64,000 nt of DNA from Larkinella rosea. Its GTDB lineage: Bacteria; Bacteroidota; Bacteroidia; Cytophagales; Spirosomataceae. The DNA lies in contig NZ_RQJO01000008.1 in the NCBI RefSeq assembly GCF_003858635.1, positions 1,701,194 to 1,765,193 on the forward strand, read 5' to 3'. Shown one piece after another: positions 44,081 through 53,032 of this stretch. Below the pieces are notes generated by a model, which searched no databases, was not told where the DNA came from, and saw only the letters and a program-made list of their open reading frames with translations. Both the position numbers and the translations under genes were made by a program. The first letter of the stretch is position 1; each line of letters opens with the position of its first letter.

Positions 44081-45310
44081 ATGCATCAACGTCCTTTCCC
44101 ATCTTTTAATAACCCGGTAAGTCGTCGGGATTGGGTGCGGTTTTGCAGTACAACCGCCCTGGCGCTGCCCTCCATATTGGCCCTGTCGAGTTTGCAGTCC
44201 TGCGGAAACGGGAATAGTGGGGCCAAAGAAGAATCCACGAAAACGGATGTGTCGGATTCCACGCAAACAGGCACAGCGGGAACCGGCCGGAAACTGGGAA
44301 TTGCGCTAGTCGGTTTGGGAAAATACAGTGAAGGCCAACTGGCTCCGGCCCTGCAGGAAACCAGGTTATGCCGACTGGCCGGAATTGTAACCGGATCGCC
44401 GGAAAAGGCGGATAAGTGGAAGAAGAAGTACGACATCCCGGATAAGAATGTCTACACGTATCAGACGTTCGACCAAATCGCCGACAATCCCGACATCGAT
44501 ATTGTCTACGTCGTGCTACCCAATTCGTTGCATGCCGAATACGTCATTCGGGCAGCAAAGGCCGGGAAACACGTGATTACGGAAAAACCGATGGCTACGT
44601 CCGTTGCCGACGCCCGGAAGATGATCGATGCGTGCGCCAAAGCGGGGGTAGCGTTTTCTGTGGGCTATCGCCTGCATTTCGAACCGCACAACCGGGAAAT
44701 GATGCGGCTGGGGCAACAGAAAATTTACGGGCCGGTAAAGAAAATTTATGCGCAGAACGGACAAAAGGAAGGCTACGATACGCCGTGGCGGCTGGATAAA
44801 AAACTGGCCGGTGGTGGGCCACTGCCCGATGTGGGTATCTACTGTTTGCAGGGTGCCATTTACACGAAAGGGGCGGTCCCCATCGCCGTGACGGCGAAAT
44901 ATCATCCCAAAACCGATCTGAAGAAATTCAAGGAAGTGGAGGAAGGGATGGACTTTGAGTTGTTTTTTGACGATGGAACCGTGGCTGAATGCAAAACGAG
45001 TTACAACGATACCTACAACCAGTTGCGGGGAGAAGCCGACCGGGGCTGGTTTGAATTGTCGCCCGCTTACGCCTACGACGGCTTGAAAGGCCAGACCAGC
45101 CAGGGGAAAATGGATTTGGAAAATCTTAACCAGCAGGCCCGGCAGATGGACGCTTTTGCCGATTGTATTCTGAATAAAAAGCCAACGACGGTGCCCGGCG
45201 AAATGGGCCTGCGGGATGTCCAGCTACTGGAAGCTATTTACCGGGCCGCCGATACGGGACAGAAGGTTTCGACGAAAGAGGTCATTCAGCATGCTTTTGA
45301 TCCGGTTTAA
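44081..45310 (+). CDS. Gfo/Idh/MocA family oxidoreductase, exported, 409 aa
   Basis: The N-terminus combines a twin-arginine motif (SRRDWVRF) with a hydrophobic stretch and a cysteine in SSLQSCGNG, so it may be a Tat-exported lipoprotein. A Rossmann fold follows (GIALVGLGKYSEGQLAPAL), then the family signature EKPMATSVADARKM and the substrate-site H in GYRLHFEPHN. It resembles glucose-fructose oxidoreductase-like enzymes with tightly bound NADP, for which folded export through Tat is usual. It may oxidise the C3 hydroxyl of sugars, a step that fits the DUF1080 hydrolase encoded at 28495-29133. It precedes treY-malQ by 36 bases. Confidence 0.9.
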   Translation: MHQRPFPSFNNPVSRRDWVRFCSTTALALPSILALSSLQSCGNGNSGAKEESTKTDVSDSTQTGTAGTGRKLGIALVGLGKYSEGQLAPALQETRLCRLAGIVTGSPEKADKWKKKYDIPDKNVYTYQTFDQIADNPDIDIVYVVLPNSLHAEYVIRAAKAGKHVITEKPMATSVADARKMIDACAKAGVAFSVGYRLHFEPHNREMMRLGQQKIYGPVKKIYAQNGQKEGYDTPWRLDKKLAGGGPLPDVGIYCLQGAIYTKGAVPIAVTAKYHPKTDLKKFKEVEEGMDFELFFDDGTVAECKTSYNDTYNQLRGEADRGWFELSPAYAYDGLKGQTSQGKMDLENLNQQARQMDAFADCILNKKPTTVPGEMGLRDVQLLEAIYRAADTGQKVSTKEVIQHAFDPV

Positions 45311-45346
45311 GGGCGTATTGATGCCAGACATTGTAATTGAACATCT

Positions 45347-48300
45347 ATGAATAATCCGGTTGCCACGTATCGAATACAGTTTCACAGTGGATTTACGTTT
45401 GCCGATTTTGAAAAAATACTTCCTTACCTGACCAAACTGGGCATTGGCACCCTCTATGCTTCCCCGGTTTTTGAAGCCGTTCCGGGTAGTATGCACGGCT
45501 ATGACGGCGTTAATCCGAACCAGATCAATCCGGAAATCGGCACCGAAAAGCAACTCAGAGCACTCAGCAAAAAACTGCGGAAAGAGGGAATAGGCTGGCT
45601 TCAGGACATCGTTCCCAACCACATGGCCTACCACCCCAACAATCCGTGGCTGATGGATGTGCTGGAAAAAGGACCTCTGTCGCGGTTTGTTCCGTTTTTC
45701 GATACCGTCTGGACAAGTCAGTTATTTCGGGGGCGGCTGGCTGTTCCTTTTCTGGGGGCACCCGTCGGCGAGGTGATCGAAAACCGGGAGCTCAACGTGG
45801 CTTTCCGCGATGGCCGGTTTGTGCTGACCTATTTTGATACGGCTTATCCGTTGCGGCTGCGTTCTTACCCGGCGGTTTTGCAGGCAACGGATCGGCCCAT
45901 GCCCGAATCGATTCAACAACTCCTCGACCAGATCCGGCCCATTCAGCTCATCGAAGAGCCCGAAGCATATGCGCTGGCAATCAATGAGTTCCGGCAACAG
46001 TTGATTTCAATTCTGAAAAATCCGCCCGCCAAAGCGTATGTGAAGTCGTGCCTGAGCGCGATCAATCGCCAGCCGGACCGGATTCAGCAACTGGCCGATG
46101 AACAGCACTACAAACTGAGTTATCACCAGGAAACCGATCGTCGAATCAATTTTCGGCGGTTTTTCACCGTCACCAACCTGATCGGACTCAATATCCAGAA
46201 CGACGAAGTCTTTGCGGTTTTTCACCAGCAAATCAAAGCGTTGCTGGACGAGGGTGTGTTGACGGGTTTGCGCATCGATCACATCGATGGGCTCTTTGAT
46301 CCCGGCCGTTATCTGAAGCAACTTCGCGCGCTGGTGGGTGACGAAACGTATCTGGTGGTCGAAAAAATTCTGGGGGCCGACGAACCGTTACCGGATGCCT
46401 GGCCGGTTCAGGGTACGACCGGTTATGAGTTTCTGGCTCAGGTCAATAACCTGTTGACGCAATCCGCCAGCGAAGCGGTTTTTACCCGGTTTTATCAACA
46501 ACTGGTCAATGATCGCGCAGCTGTTCAGCGGCAAATCCTGAACAAAAAAGCGTTTATCCTCGCCCAATCTATGCAGGGGGAACTGGACAATCTGTACCGG
46601 TTTTTTCTGGAATTGAATCTGGTCGACGACAACGAATTGGCCCTGTTGCCGACGAATATGCTGCCGACGGCGATCGGAGCTTTTTTGATTTATTGCCCGG
46701 TTTACCGGTTTTACGGCACCGGTTTTCCGCTGGAAGAGCAGGAAGCGCAGGCCGTTCGGGACATTCTGCAACACATTCGGAACGACAAACCGGAACTGAC
46801 ATTAGCCATTGATTTACTGGACGAAATTTTTCTGCAAAAACCGCAGGAGGGCGATTCGGTTTATCGTCAGCAGGTGGCCCGGTTTTATCAGCGGTGCATG
46901 CAGTTCACCGGGCCATTGATGGCCAAAGGTGTGGAAGACACCCTGATGTATACCTACAACCGGTTTATCGTTCACAACGAAGTGGGCGATTCGCCCGCAG
47001 CCTTTGGGTGGTCGCCGGATGAATTTCACCGCGCCATGCAGGAACGCCGGCAACGGTGGCCGCTGGCGCTCAATGCCACCGCTACCCACGATACCAAGCG
47101 GGGCGAAGACGTTCGGACGCGCCTGAATGTGCTGACTGACTGGCCCGAGGTATGGATCAAAACCGTGCAGGAATGGCAGCAGATGAATGCGGATTTGAAA
47201 AAGGAGGGTTCGCCCGATGCCAACGATGAGTATTTTATTTACCAAACGCTGCTTGGAACCTATCCAATGCCGGGAACGGACGAAGACGATTTTGAAAATC
47301 GACTGACGGACTACCTCGAAAAAGCCCTGCGGGAGGCCAAACGGCATTCGAACTGGAGTTCGCCCAACACGGATTACGAAGAAACGACGAAACAGTTTGT
47401 CAGGCAGTTGCTGAATAAAAAAAGACCTTTTCTTCAACATTTTAAACGGTTTCACCGGCAGGTTGCCGATTTTGGAATCATCAATTCGCTGGCGCAGGTG
47501 ATGCTCAAAATGACCTGCCCCGGGGTTCCGGATATTTACCAGGGTTGTGAAGGCTGGGATCTGAGTCTGGTCGATCCCGATAACCGCCGACCGGTCGATT
47601 TTGCACAGCGGGAAATGTGGCTGGAAGATATAATTGCTTCTGAATCAGGTGATTCGAATGAGTTCCTGAGCGACCTTTGGAAAAACCGCTACGATGCCCG
47701 AATCAAGCTCTGGCTTACACACACGCTTTTGAAGGAGCGAAAACAGCAGCCCGATCTGTTTGCCGAAGGTCGCTATATTCCACTGGCCATCGAGGGCACG
47801 TACAGAAATCATGTGCTGGCTTTTGCGCGGCAGTACCGGGAAAACTGGCTGATTGTGGCCATTCCGCTGCATCTGGCCGCACTAAGTGAGCAACAAAAAA
47901 AGGAAATCCCGGTTCTGGATTGGAAAGACACCCGAATTCTTTTACCGCCGGATGCACCGGCTGAGTGGTACCATGGCTTTCTGAAAACCCGTGGTACCTC
48001 ATTCGGTGCTATCGCCGTAAAAGAAATCTTTACATCCGTGCCGATGGCTATGCTGAACTTAAAACGATCGGTTCCCAACCGAAGTGCGGGCTTGCTGTTG
48101 CCGGTCACCTCCTTGCCTTCGGCCTTCGGCGTTGGCGACCTGGGGCCGGAAGCCACCGCTTTTGCCGATTTGCTCGCCCGGAGTCGCCAGAAATACTGGC
48201 AGATGTTGCCGCTGAACCCGACGGACGCCGGGGCTGGTCATTCGCCCTACAGCACCCATTCCAGCATGGCTGGCAACACCCTGCTGGTAAGTCCGGAACT

Positions 48301-49576
48301 ACTGGTGCAGGACGGTTTGCTAAATCCGGCCGAATTGGCCCACCACGCCCTGCCGACTACCGACACCGTCGATTACACCCGGGCTGGTTGGGTGCGGAAT
48401 ATCCTATTTGAGAAAGCTTTTCAGACCTTTCGGGCGGGCGGTTTTGATTCTTTGCAGCGTCAGTTTCAGCAATTTTGCCGGCGCGAAGCCTATTGGCTCG
48501 ACGATTACGCGTTGTATCAGGTTTTTAAGCAGCAATTCAAAAACGACGCCTGGTTTCAGTGGCCGACCGAATACCGGCTGCGCGATGCGGGGGCGTTGCA
48601 ATCGTTTGCGGAAAGTCACCCGGACGCGCTGGAGAAAGTGCGTTGGCTGCAATTCATCTTCGACCGGCAGTGGCAGGGGCTGAAAACCTATTGCAACAAC
48701 CGGGGCATTCAATTGCTGGGCGATTTACCGTTTTACGTCAGTTATGATTCTGCCGACGTGTGGTCGCATCCGGATATTTTCAGTCTCGACGAAACGGGGA
48801 AACTGGTGACGGTGGCTGGTGTTCCGCCCGATTATTTCAACGCGAACGGGCAGCTTTGGGGCATGCCGGTTTTCCACTGGAATCGGCTGAAAGAGCGAAA
48901 GTACGACTGGTGGGTTCGGCGCATCCGCAAAAATTGTGCGTTGTTTGATCAGGTCCGCATCGACCATTTTCGGGCGCTGTCGGAATACTGGGAAATTCCG
49001 GCCGGTGCAGAAACCGCCATCGATGGGGAGTGGAAACCGGGTCCGGGAGCCGATTTTTTCCGGGTTCTGAAAAAAGAACTCGGTACACTGCCGCTGGTGG
49101 CGGAAGATTTAGGTGATATAAGTGAGGATGTTTACCGGCTTCGGGATGCGTTCAAACTGCCGGGTATGAAGGTCATTCAATTTGCGTTCCACAGTGATCC
49201 GGCTCATTCTCCGCATATTCCCCACAACTACACCACCAACTTTATCGCGTATACGGGCACGCACGACAACAACACGACGCGGGGTTGGTACCGCCAGAGC
49301 CTGCGTCCTGAATTGCGGAAAAAGGTGGCGCAGTATGTCGGGAAACCGGTGTCCGACAAAAATGTACATCTGGTTTTGGCGCAACTGGTGTACGCTTCAG
49401 TAGCCAAAACCGTGATTTTGCCGGTTCAGGATGTATTGGGGCTGGACGAAACCGCCCGCATCAATACACCGGCAGCCGTCGTCAACAACTGGCTTTGGCG
49501 GCTCAAACCGGGGCAGTTGACTCCTGAAGCCGAAATTCGGCTTCAGGAATGGACCACGCTGTATAATCGCTGGTAA
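45347..49576 (+). CDS. fused malto-oligosyltrehalose synthase and 4-alpha-glucanotransferase, 1409 aa
   Basis: Residues 1 to about 890 are TreY (GH13_26): ATYRIQFHSGFTF, the nucleophile region TGLRIDHIDGLFDP, the acid in YLVVEKILGADE and the third site in TATHDTKRGEDVR. Residues about 905-1409 are MalQ (GH77): SAGLLLPVTSLPS, nucleophile in QVRIDHFRALSEYWE, acid in PLVAEDLGD and YTGTHDNNTTRGW. All catalytic residues of both enzymes are present. TreY turns the reducing end of maltodextrin into a trehalose unit, and MalQ rebuilds short chains into longer ones. Fusion recycles the short products left after TreZ action. TreZ is encoded 7 kb downstream on the opposite strand. Confidence 0.95.
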   Translation: MNNPVATYRIQFHSGFTFADFEKILPYLTKLGIGTLYASPVFEAVPGSMHGYDGVNPNQINPEIGTEKQLRALSKKLRKEGIGWLQDIVPNHMAYHPNNPWLMDVLEKGPLSRFVPFFDTVWTSQLFRGRLAVPFLGAPVGEVIENRELNVAFRDGRFVLTYFDTAYPLRLRSYPAVLQATDRPMPESIQQLLDQIRPIQLIEEPEAYALAINEFRQQLISILKNPPAKAYVKSCLSAINRQPDRIQQLADEQHYKLSYHQETDRRINFRRFFTVTNLIGLNIQNDEVFAVFHQQIKALLDEGVLTGLRIDHIDGLFDPGRYLKQLRALVGDETYLVVEKILGADEPLPDAWPVQGTTGYEFLAQVNNLLTQSASEAVFTRFYQQLVNDRAAVQRQILNKKAFILAQSMQGELDNLYRFFLELNLVDDNELALLPTNMLPTAIGAFLIYCPVYRFYGTGFPLEEQEAQAVRDILQHIRNDKPELTLAIDLLDEIFLQKPQEGDSVYRQQVARFYQRCMQFTGPLMAKGVEDTLMYTYNRFIVHNEVGDSPAAFGWSPDEFHRAMQERRQRWPLALNATATHDTKRGEDVRTRLNVLTDWPEVWIKTVQEWQQMNADLKKEGSPDANDEYFIYQTLLGTYPMPGTDEDDFENRLTDYLEKALREAKRHSNWSSPNTDYEETTKQFVRQLLNKKRPFLQHFKRFHRQVADFGIINSLAQVMLKMTCPGVPDIYQGCEGWDLSLVDPDNRRPVDFAQREMWLEDIIASESGDSNEFLSDLWKNRYDARIKLWLTHTLLKERKQQPDLFAEGRYIPLAIEGTYRNHVLAFARQYRENWLIVAIPLHLAALSEQQKKEIPVLDWKDTRILLPPDAPAEWYHGFLKTRGTSFGAIAVKEIFTSVPMAMLNLKRSVPNRSAGLLLPVTSLPSAFGVGDLGPEATAFADLLARSRQKYWQMLPLNPTDAGAGHSPYSTHSSMAGNTLLVSPELLVQDGLLNPAELAHHALPTTDTVDYTRAGWVRNILFEKAFQTFRAGGFDSLQRQFQQFCRREAYWLDDYALYQVFKQQFKNDAWFQWPTEYRLRDAGALQSFAESHPDALEKVRWLQFIFDRQWQGLKTYCNNRGIQLLGDLPFYVSYDSADVWSHPDIFSLDETGKLVTVAGVPPDYFNANGQLWGMPVFHWNRLKERKYDWWVRRIRKNCALFDQVRIDHFRALSEYWEIPAGAETAIDGEWKPGPGADFFRVLKKELGTLPLVAEDLGDISEDVYRLRDAFKLPGMKVIQFAFHSDPAHSPHIPHNYTTNFIAYTGTHDNNTTRGWYRQSLRPELRKKVAQYVGKPVSDKNVHLVLAQLVYASVAKTVILPVQDVLGLDETARINTPAAVVNNWLWRLKPGQLTPEAEIRLQEWTTLYNRW

Positions 49577-49578
49577 AT

Positions 49579-49998
49579 TTAGAATGGGCTGGCTGAATGG
49601 TAGCCTACGGCAACGGATTTTTCCGCCCGTTTGACAACTTCTGGAAAAACCGTCGTTGAGTGATTCAATAAAGCCGTTGTGGCCCGCTGAATGGAAGAAA
49701 CCGGCTTTTGTTTTCGGATCAAAACCGGGATGGGTCGCAACCGCTCATTGGCCTTCAATTCGCGAAGTATACCCAGTCCCAGGTCGATTGACTGACTGAA
49801 ATCCATGACAATCAGCGTTGGAAGACCAAGCGTCGGCAAATCGCACAGCTTTTCGTATAAATCGCTGGCGGATTGGTAAAACAGCATGGGATGGCTCGCA
49901 TACTGCGATTCGAGGCCCGGCACGACGGGCGGATAATCATCGGTCAACGGAGCGACCATCGCTACGTAACCAGTAACGGTTTTTTCAGGCAGGGACAC
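49579..49998 (-). CDS. degenerate receiver-like protein, 139 aa
   Basis: Residues 55-110 resemble the middle of a response-regulator receiver: PTLIVMDFSQSIDLGLGILR with D66 at the phosphoacceptor place and RPIPVLI for the next strand. The N-terminal acidic pair is replaced by a DD within a longer loop and the conserved lysine is not evident. There is no output domain. The start is GTG 49998. Its stop lies 2 bases from the stop of the convergent treY-malQ gene. It may be a divergent signalling adaptor of the same kind as the receiver half of the protein at 61106-61894. Confidence 0.6.
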   Translation of the reverse strand: MSLPEKTVTGYVAMVAPLTDDYPPVVPGLESQYASHPMLFYQSASDLYEKLCDLPTLGLPTLIVMDFSQSIDLGLGILRELKANERLRPIPVLIRKQKPVSSIQRATTALLNHSTTVFPEVVKRAEKSVAVGYHSASPF

Positions 49999-50100
49999 GT
50001 TTTGGGGTTAGGCTAATGCATGAGTCTATTTCAACTCCGATGGACGGTAAGAGTTGCCAAATGGAGAGATAAATGAGGATACGGTCCTGACCAGCCCCGA

Positions 50101-51324
50101 TCATGGCTGGTAACTGACCCGATAAATCACCCCATTATTGTCATCCGTAAACAGCAGCGAACCATCCGGCAGGGTTGCAATACCGACGGGCCGCCCAAAC
50201 TGCGCCCGGTTGTCGTTCACCAGAAAACCGGTCACGAAATCATCGATGCGAACGGGTTTACCATTCTCAAAATGCACCCGTACGACCTTGTAACCTGATG
50301 GCTTCGTCCGGTTCCAGGAGCCGCGCATGGTGGCCAATGCATCGTTCTGATACTCTGCTGGAAAACCGCCCGACGTGCCTTGGTAAAACACCAGCCCCAT
50401 CGGAGCCGCGTGGGCTTCGTACGAAAAACCGGGTAAGGTGGTTTTAGCCAGAATCTGGGCGTAGGTCGTATCGCCCATCGGGCGGGGGTGAGGGTTGTAA
50501 TTGCCGTCGCCGTAAATGTATGGCCAGCCGTAGAAAGCGCCCTGTTTGATCTGGTTGAGTTCTTCCTTCTGCTGCTCATCGCCCAGCCAGTCGATGCCGT
50601 GGTCGAGCCCCCAGAGTTCGTTGGTTTGCGGGTGCCAGCCAAAACCGATTGTGTTGCGGAGTCCGCTGGCATAAATGATCCGGCTGGTGCCATCGGCGTT
50701 GGCGCGCAGAATGGTGGCGTTTTCGGCGTTGGGTTCGGCGCAGGCGTTGCAGGTACTGCCAACGGTCAGGTACATCAGGCCATCCGGCCCAAAACCGATG
50801 GTACGGTTTGGGTGTTGACCGCCATCGGGCAGGTTATTAATGAGCAACTGACGGCTTCCCAGCGTGCCATCGCCGTTTATATCGGCGCGGTATACCTCCT
50901 TCACGGTCACCAGATACATTTTGCCCTCATGAATGGTAATGCCGTGGACAGCCTTGATATCGGCAACGACTTCCGTCTGATCGGCTTTTCCATCGCCGTT
51001 GGTATCCCGCAGCAACGTTACCGTACCCGCTTCCCGACTCGTTACATACACATTTCCAGAAGCACTGACCGCCAGCATCCGGGGCTTTTTGAGCTGATCG
51101 GCGAATTTGGCAATGTGAAAACCGGTCGGTACTTTCAGCTGTGCCACCCGTTCGTCGGTAGCGTCGACCAGCGCCGGTTCAAAAACATTGCCCTGGATAC
51201 TGGCCGAAGTTGGCTCTTTGTTGGTTTCGGGAATTTGGGCGTCAATCAGATGGTCCTTGGTGCAGGAACTTGAAACAAAGGCAAATAGCCCCGTGAGCAG
51301 AATGGTTGGGAGAAAATTTTTCAT
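50101..51324 (-). CDS. sorbosone/PQQ-type sugar dehydrogenase lipoprotein, 407 aa
   Basis: A lipoprotein signal (TILLTGLFAFVSSSC) precedes a six-bladed beta-propeller of the soluble quinoprotein dehydrogenase type (LRDTNGDGKADQ, VHGITIHEGKMYL, HPNRTIGFGPDGLMYL, SGLRNTIGFGWHPQT, WGLDHGIDWLGDE). Histidines and arginines that hold PQQ in sGDH-like enzymes appear in VHGIT and GLRNTIG. The substrate is unknown. PQQ synthesis genes are not in the window. It follows the zinc alcohol dehydrogenase gene on the same strand after 50 bases. Confidence 0.88.
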   Translation of the reverse strand: MKNFLPTILLTGLFAFVSSSCTKDHLIDAQIPETNKEPTSASIQGNVFEPALVDATDERVAQLKVPTGFHIAKFADQLKKPRMLAVSASGNVYVTSREAGTVTLLRDTNGDGKADQTEVVADIKAVHGITIHEGKMYLVTVKEVYRADINGDGTLGSRQLLINNLPDGGQHPNRTIGFGPDGLMYLTVGSTCNACAEPNAENATILRANADGTSRIIYASGLRNTIGFGWHPQTNELWGLDHGIDWLGDEQQKEELNQIKQGAFYGWPYIYGDGNYNPHPRPMGDTTYAQILAKTTLPGFSYEAHAAPMGLVFYQGTSGGFPAEYQNDALATMRGSWNRTKPSGYKVVRVHFENGKPVRIDDFVTGFLVNDNRAQFGRPVGIATLPDGSLLFTDDNNGVIYRVSYQP

Positions 51325-51374
51325 GTACGATTGAATCGGAAAAATAGAAATAGTGTGGAAAATGGGTTGGCCAT

Positions 51375-52532
51375 TCAGGGTTTGAGAACCACCTTGGTGC
51401 AGTCGTCCTCCTTGTTTTTGAAAATGTCATAGGCATTTGAAATCTCCGACAGCGGCAGCGTGTGCGAGATGATGTCATTCAGCACTACTTTGCCTTGAAC
51501 CACCAGATCCAGTAGCGCATCGATGCGTTCGTGTACGAACGACTGACCAAACCGCATGGTGAGCCCCTTGTCGAAAATCCGGTGCAGCGGGAAGTTGTCA
51601 AAAGGACTGCCGTAGACGCCAACCACCGGAACAATTCCGCCCCGGCGCACGGTCTGAAAACACAGTTCCAGTACTTTGCTGGTTCCTTTCTCAAAATTGA
51701 TAACGGCTTTGGCCTTTTCCATAAACGACCGGCTGGCTTCCATTCCGACCGCATCGACGCAGACATCCGCACCCCGGCCACCGGTCATCTCCCGAATCGC
51801 TTGGATGACGTCCACTTCGTCTGGATTAATGGTTTCAACCCGATTGACGCTCCGGGCGCGATCCAGCCGGTAATTGAGCGGATCAACGGCAATGACCCGG
51901 CCCGCACCCTGCAACCAGGCGGCTTTCTGGGCCATTAGCCCCACCGGCCCCGACCCGAAAATGACCACGGTTTCGCCCCCTTTCAGTTCACCCCATTCGA
52001 TGGCGCTCCAGCCCGTCGGGAAAATATCGGTGAGAAACAGGACCTGCTCATCGGTTAGTTCCTGTGGGACATGACGCAACCCGTAATCGGCAAAGGGAAC
52101 GCGCACGGCTTCGGCCTGTCCACCGTTGTAACCCCCGTAGAGGTCGGAATAGCCGAACAAACCGCCCCCTTTTTCCGTCGTCAGCCCGCCGTCGGGGCCG
52201 TAGTGTTCGGGATTGGATGCTTCGCAGTGCATCTGAAAACCGTGCTGGCAGAAATAACATGTGCCGCAGGCAATCGTAAAAGGTACAATGACGCGGTCGC
52301 CTTTCTTCAGTCGGGTTACTTCCGGGCCAACGTCTTCCACAATGCCCATGAATTCGTGGCCCAGTACTTCATTTTGCAATTGGGGTAGAAAACCATCGTA
52401 GATGTGCAGATCCGAACCGCAAATGGCAGTGGAAGTAATTCGGACAACCGCATCGCGGGGCTGTTCGATTTTGGGATCATCTACGTTTTCATACCGGATA
52501 TCACCAATTTTATGGAATACGCCTGCTTTCAT
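51375..52532 (-). CDS. zinc-dependent alcohol dehydrogenase, 385 aa
   Basis: A medium-chain dehydrogenase. ATG 52532 is chosen because KAGVFHKIGDIRYENVD is the family N-terminus. The catalytic zinc is bound by ICGSDLHIYDG and LGHEFMGIVE. The structural zinc loop is CGTCYFCQHGFQMHC. The NAD site is VIFGSGPVGLMAQKAA. The sequence resembles the long glutathione-independent formaldehyde dehydrogenase-like group (GGNNGGQ-type loop here seen as YGGYNGGQAEAVRVP). The substrate may be an alcohol or aldehyde produced in sugar oxidation. Confidence 0.93.
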   Translation of the reverse strand: MKAGVFHKIGDIRYENVDDPKIEQPRDAVVRITSTAICGSDLHIYDGFLPQLQNEVLGHEFMGIVEDVGPEVTRLKKGDRVIVPFTIACGTCYFCQHGFQMHCEASNPEHYGPDGGLTTEKGGGLFGYSDLYGGYNGGQAEAVRVPFADYGLRHVPQELTDEQVLFLTDIFPTGWSAIEWGELKGGETVVIFGSGPVGLMAQKAAWLQGAGRVIAVDPLNYRLDRARSVNRVETINPDEVDVIQAIREMTGGRGADVCVDAVGMEASRSFMEKAKAVINFEKGTSKVLELCFQTVRRGGIVPVVGVYGSPFDNFPLHRIFDKGLTMRFGQSFVHERIDALLDLVVQGKVVLNDIISHTLPLSEISNAYDIFKNKEDDCTKVVLKP

Positions 52533-52669
52533 GAAATCACGTCCTTGCGTTGAAACAGATTTTGTACACCTAACCGGAGGTGTCAGGCATTGGTTAACCA
52601 AGCTGGTTGTTCAATGAGGCAATGGTCCGGTTTTAATGCAAAACCGGTAGCCGATCCTTCTTCGCACGT

Positions 52670-52921
52670 TTGGAAATGACTTTTGTCGATGTGGCAAAGC
52701 TGAACGGTTTACCTCCGGCTACGATCATCGCGGCTCAGATCGATCCGCTGCAAACCGAAGGTCAACAGTTGCAGAAAGCGCTGGAAAACGCGGGTGTCAA
52801 AACCGAATACCGCATGTATGAAGGCACGACGCACGAATTTTTCGGCACCAGTGCAATTGTAGACAAAGCCGCTCAGGCGCAGGATTTTGCGGCCGGCCGG
52901 CTGAAGGAAGCCTTTCAATAA
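52670..52921 (+). pseudogene. C-terminal relic of an alpha/beta-hydrolase (acetyl-esterase type)
   Basis: The reading frame covers only the last 80 residues of an acetyl-esterase-like hydrolase: NGLPPATIIAAQIDPLQTEG with the catalytic aspartate and MYEGTTHEFFGTSAIVDKA with the catalytic histidine. The oxyanion HGG motif and the nucleophilic GDSAGG segment are absent, and no start codon with context is seen (only TTG). It stands alone before a terminator at 52941. Either the 5' part was deleted or an earlier insertion was lost. Confidence 0.8.
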
Positions 52922-52940
52922 AACCTTTGAAGAAGGAGTC

Positions 52941-52986
52941 GGGTGGCTGGAACTGGTTTTCGGATTGCCAGCCACCCGGTTTTTTA
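52941..52986 (+). terminator. intrinsic terminator after the hydrolase relic
   Basis: GGGTGGCTGG (52941-52950) pairs perfectly with CCAGCCACCC (52968-52977) over a 17-base loop, followed by GGTTTTTT. It ends the relic transcript and may be the only part still used. Confidence 0.88.
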
Positions 52987-53032
52987 CCGCCAGCTTTTTC
53001 TGCTTTCGTCGTTTTTGTAGCTTTCGAACGGC

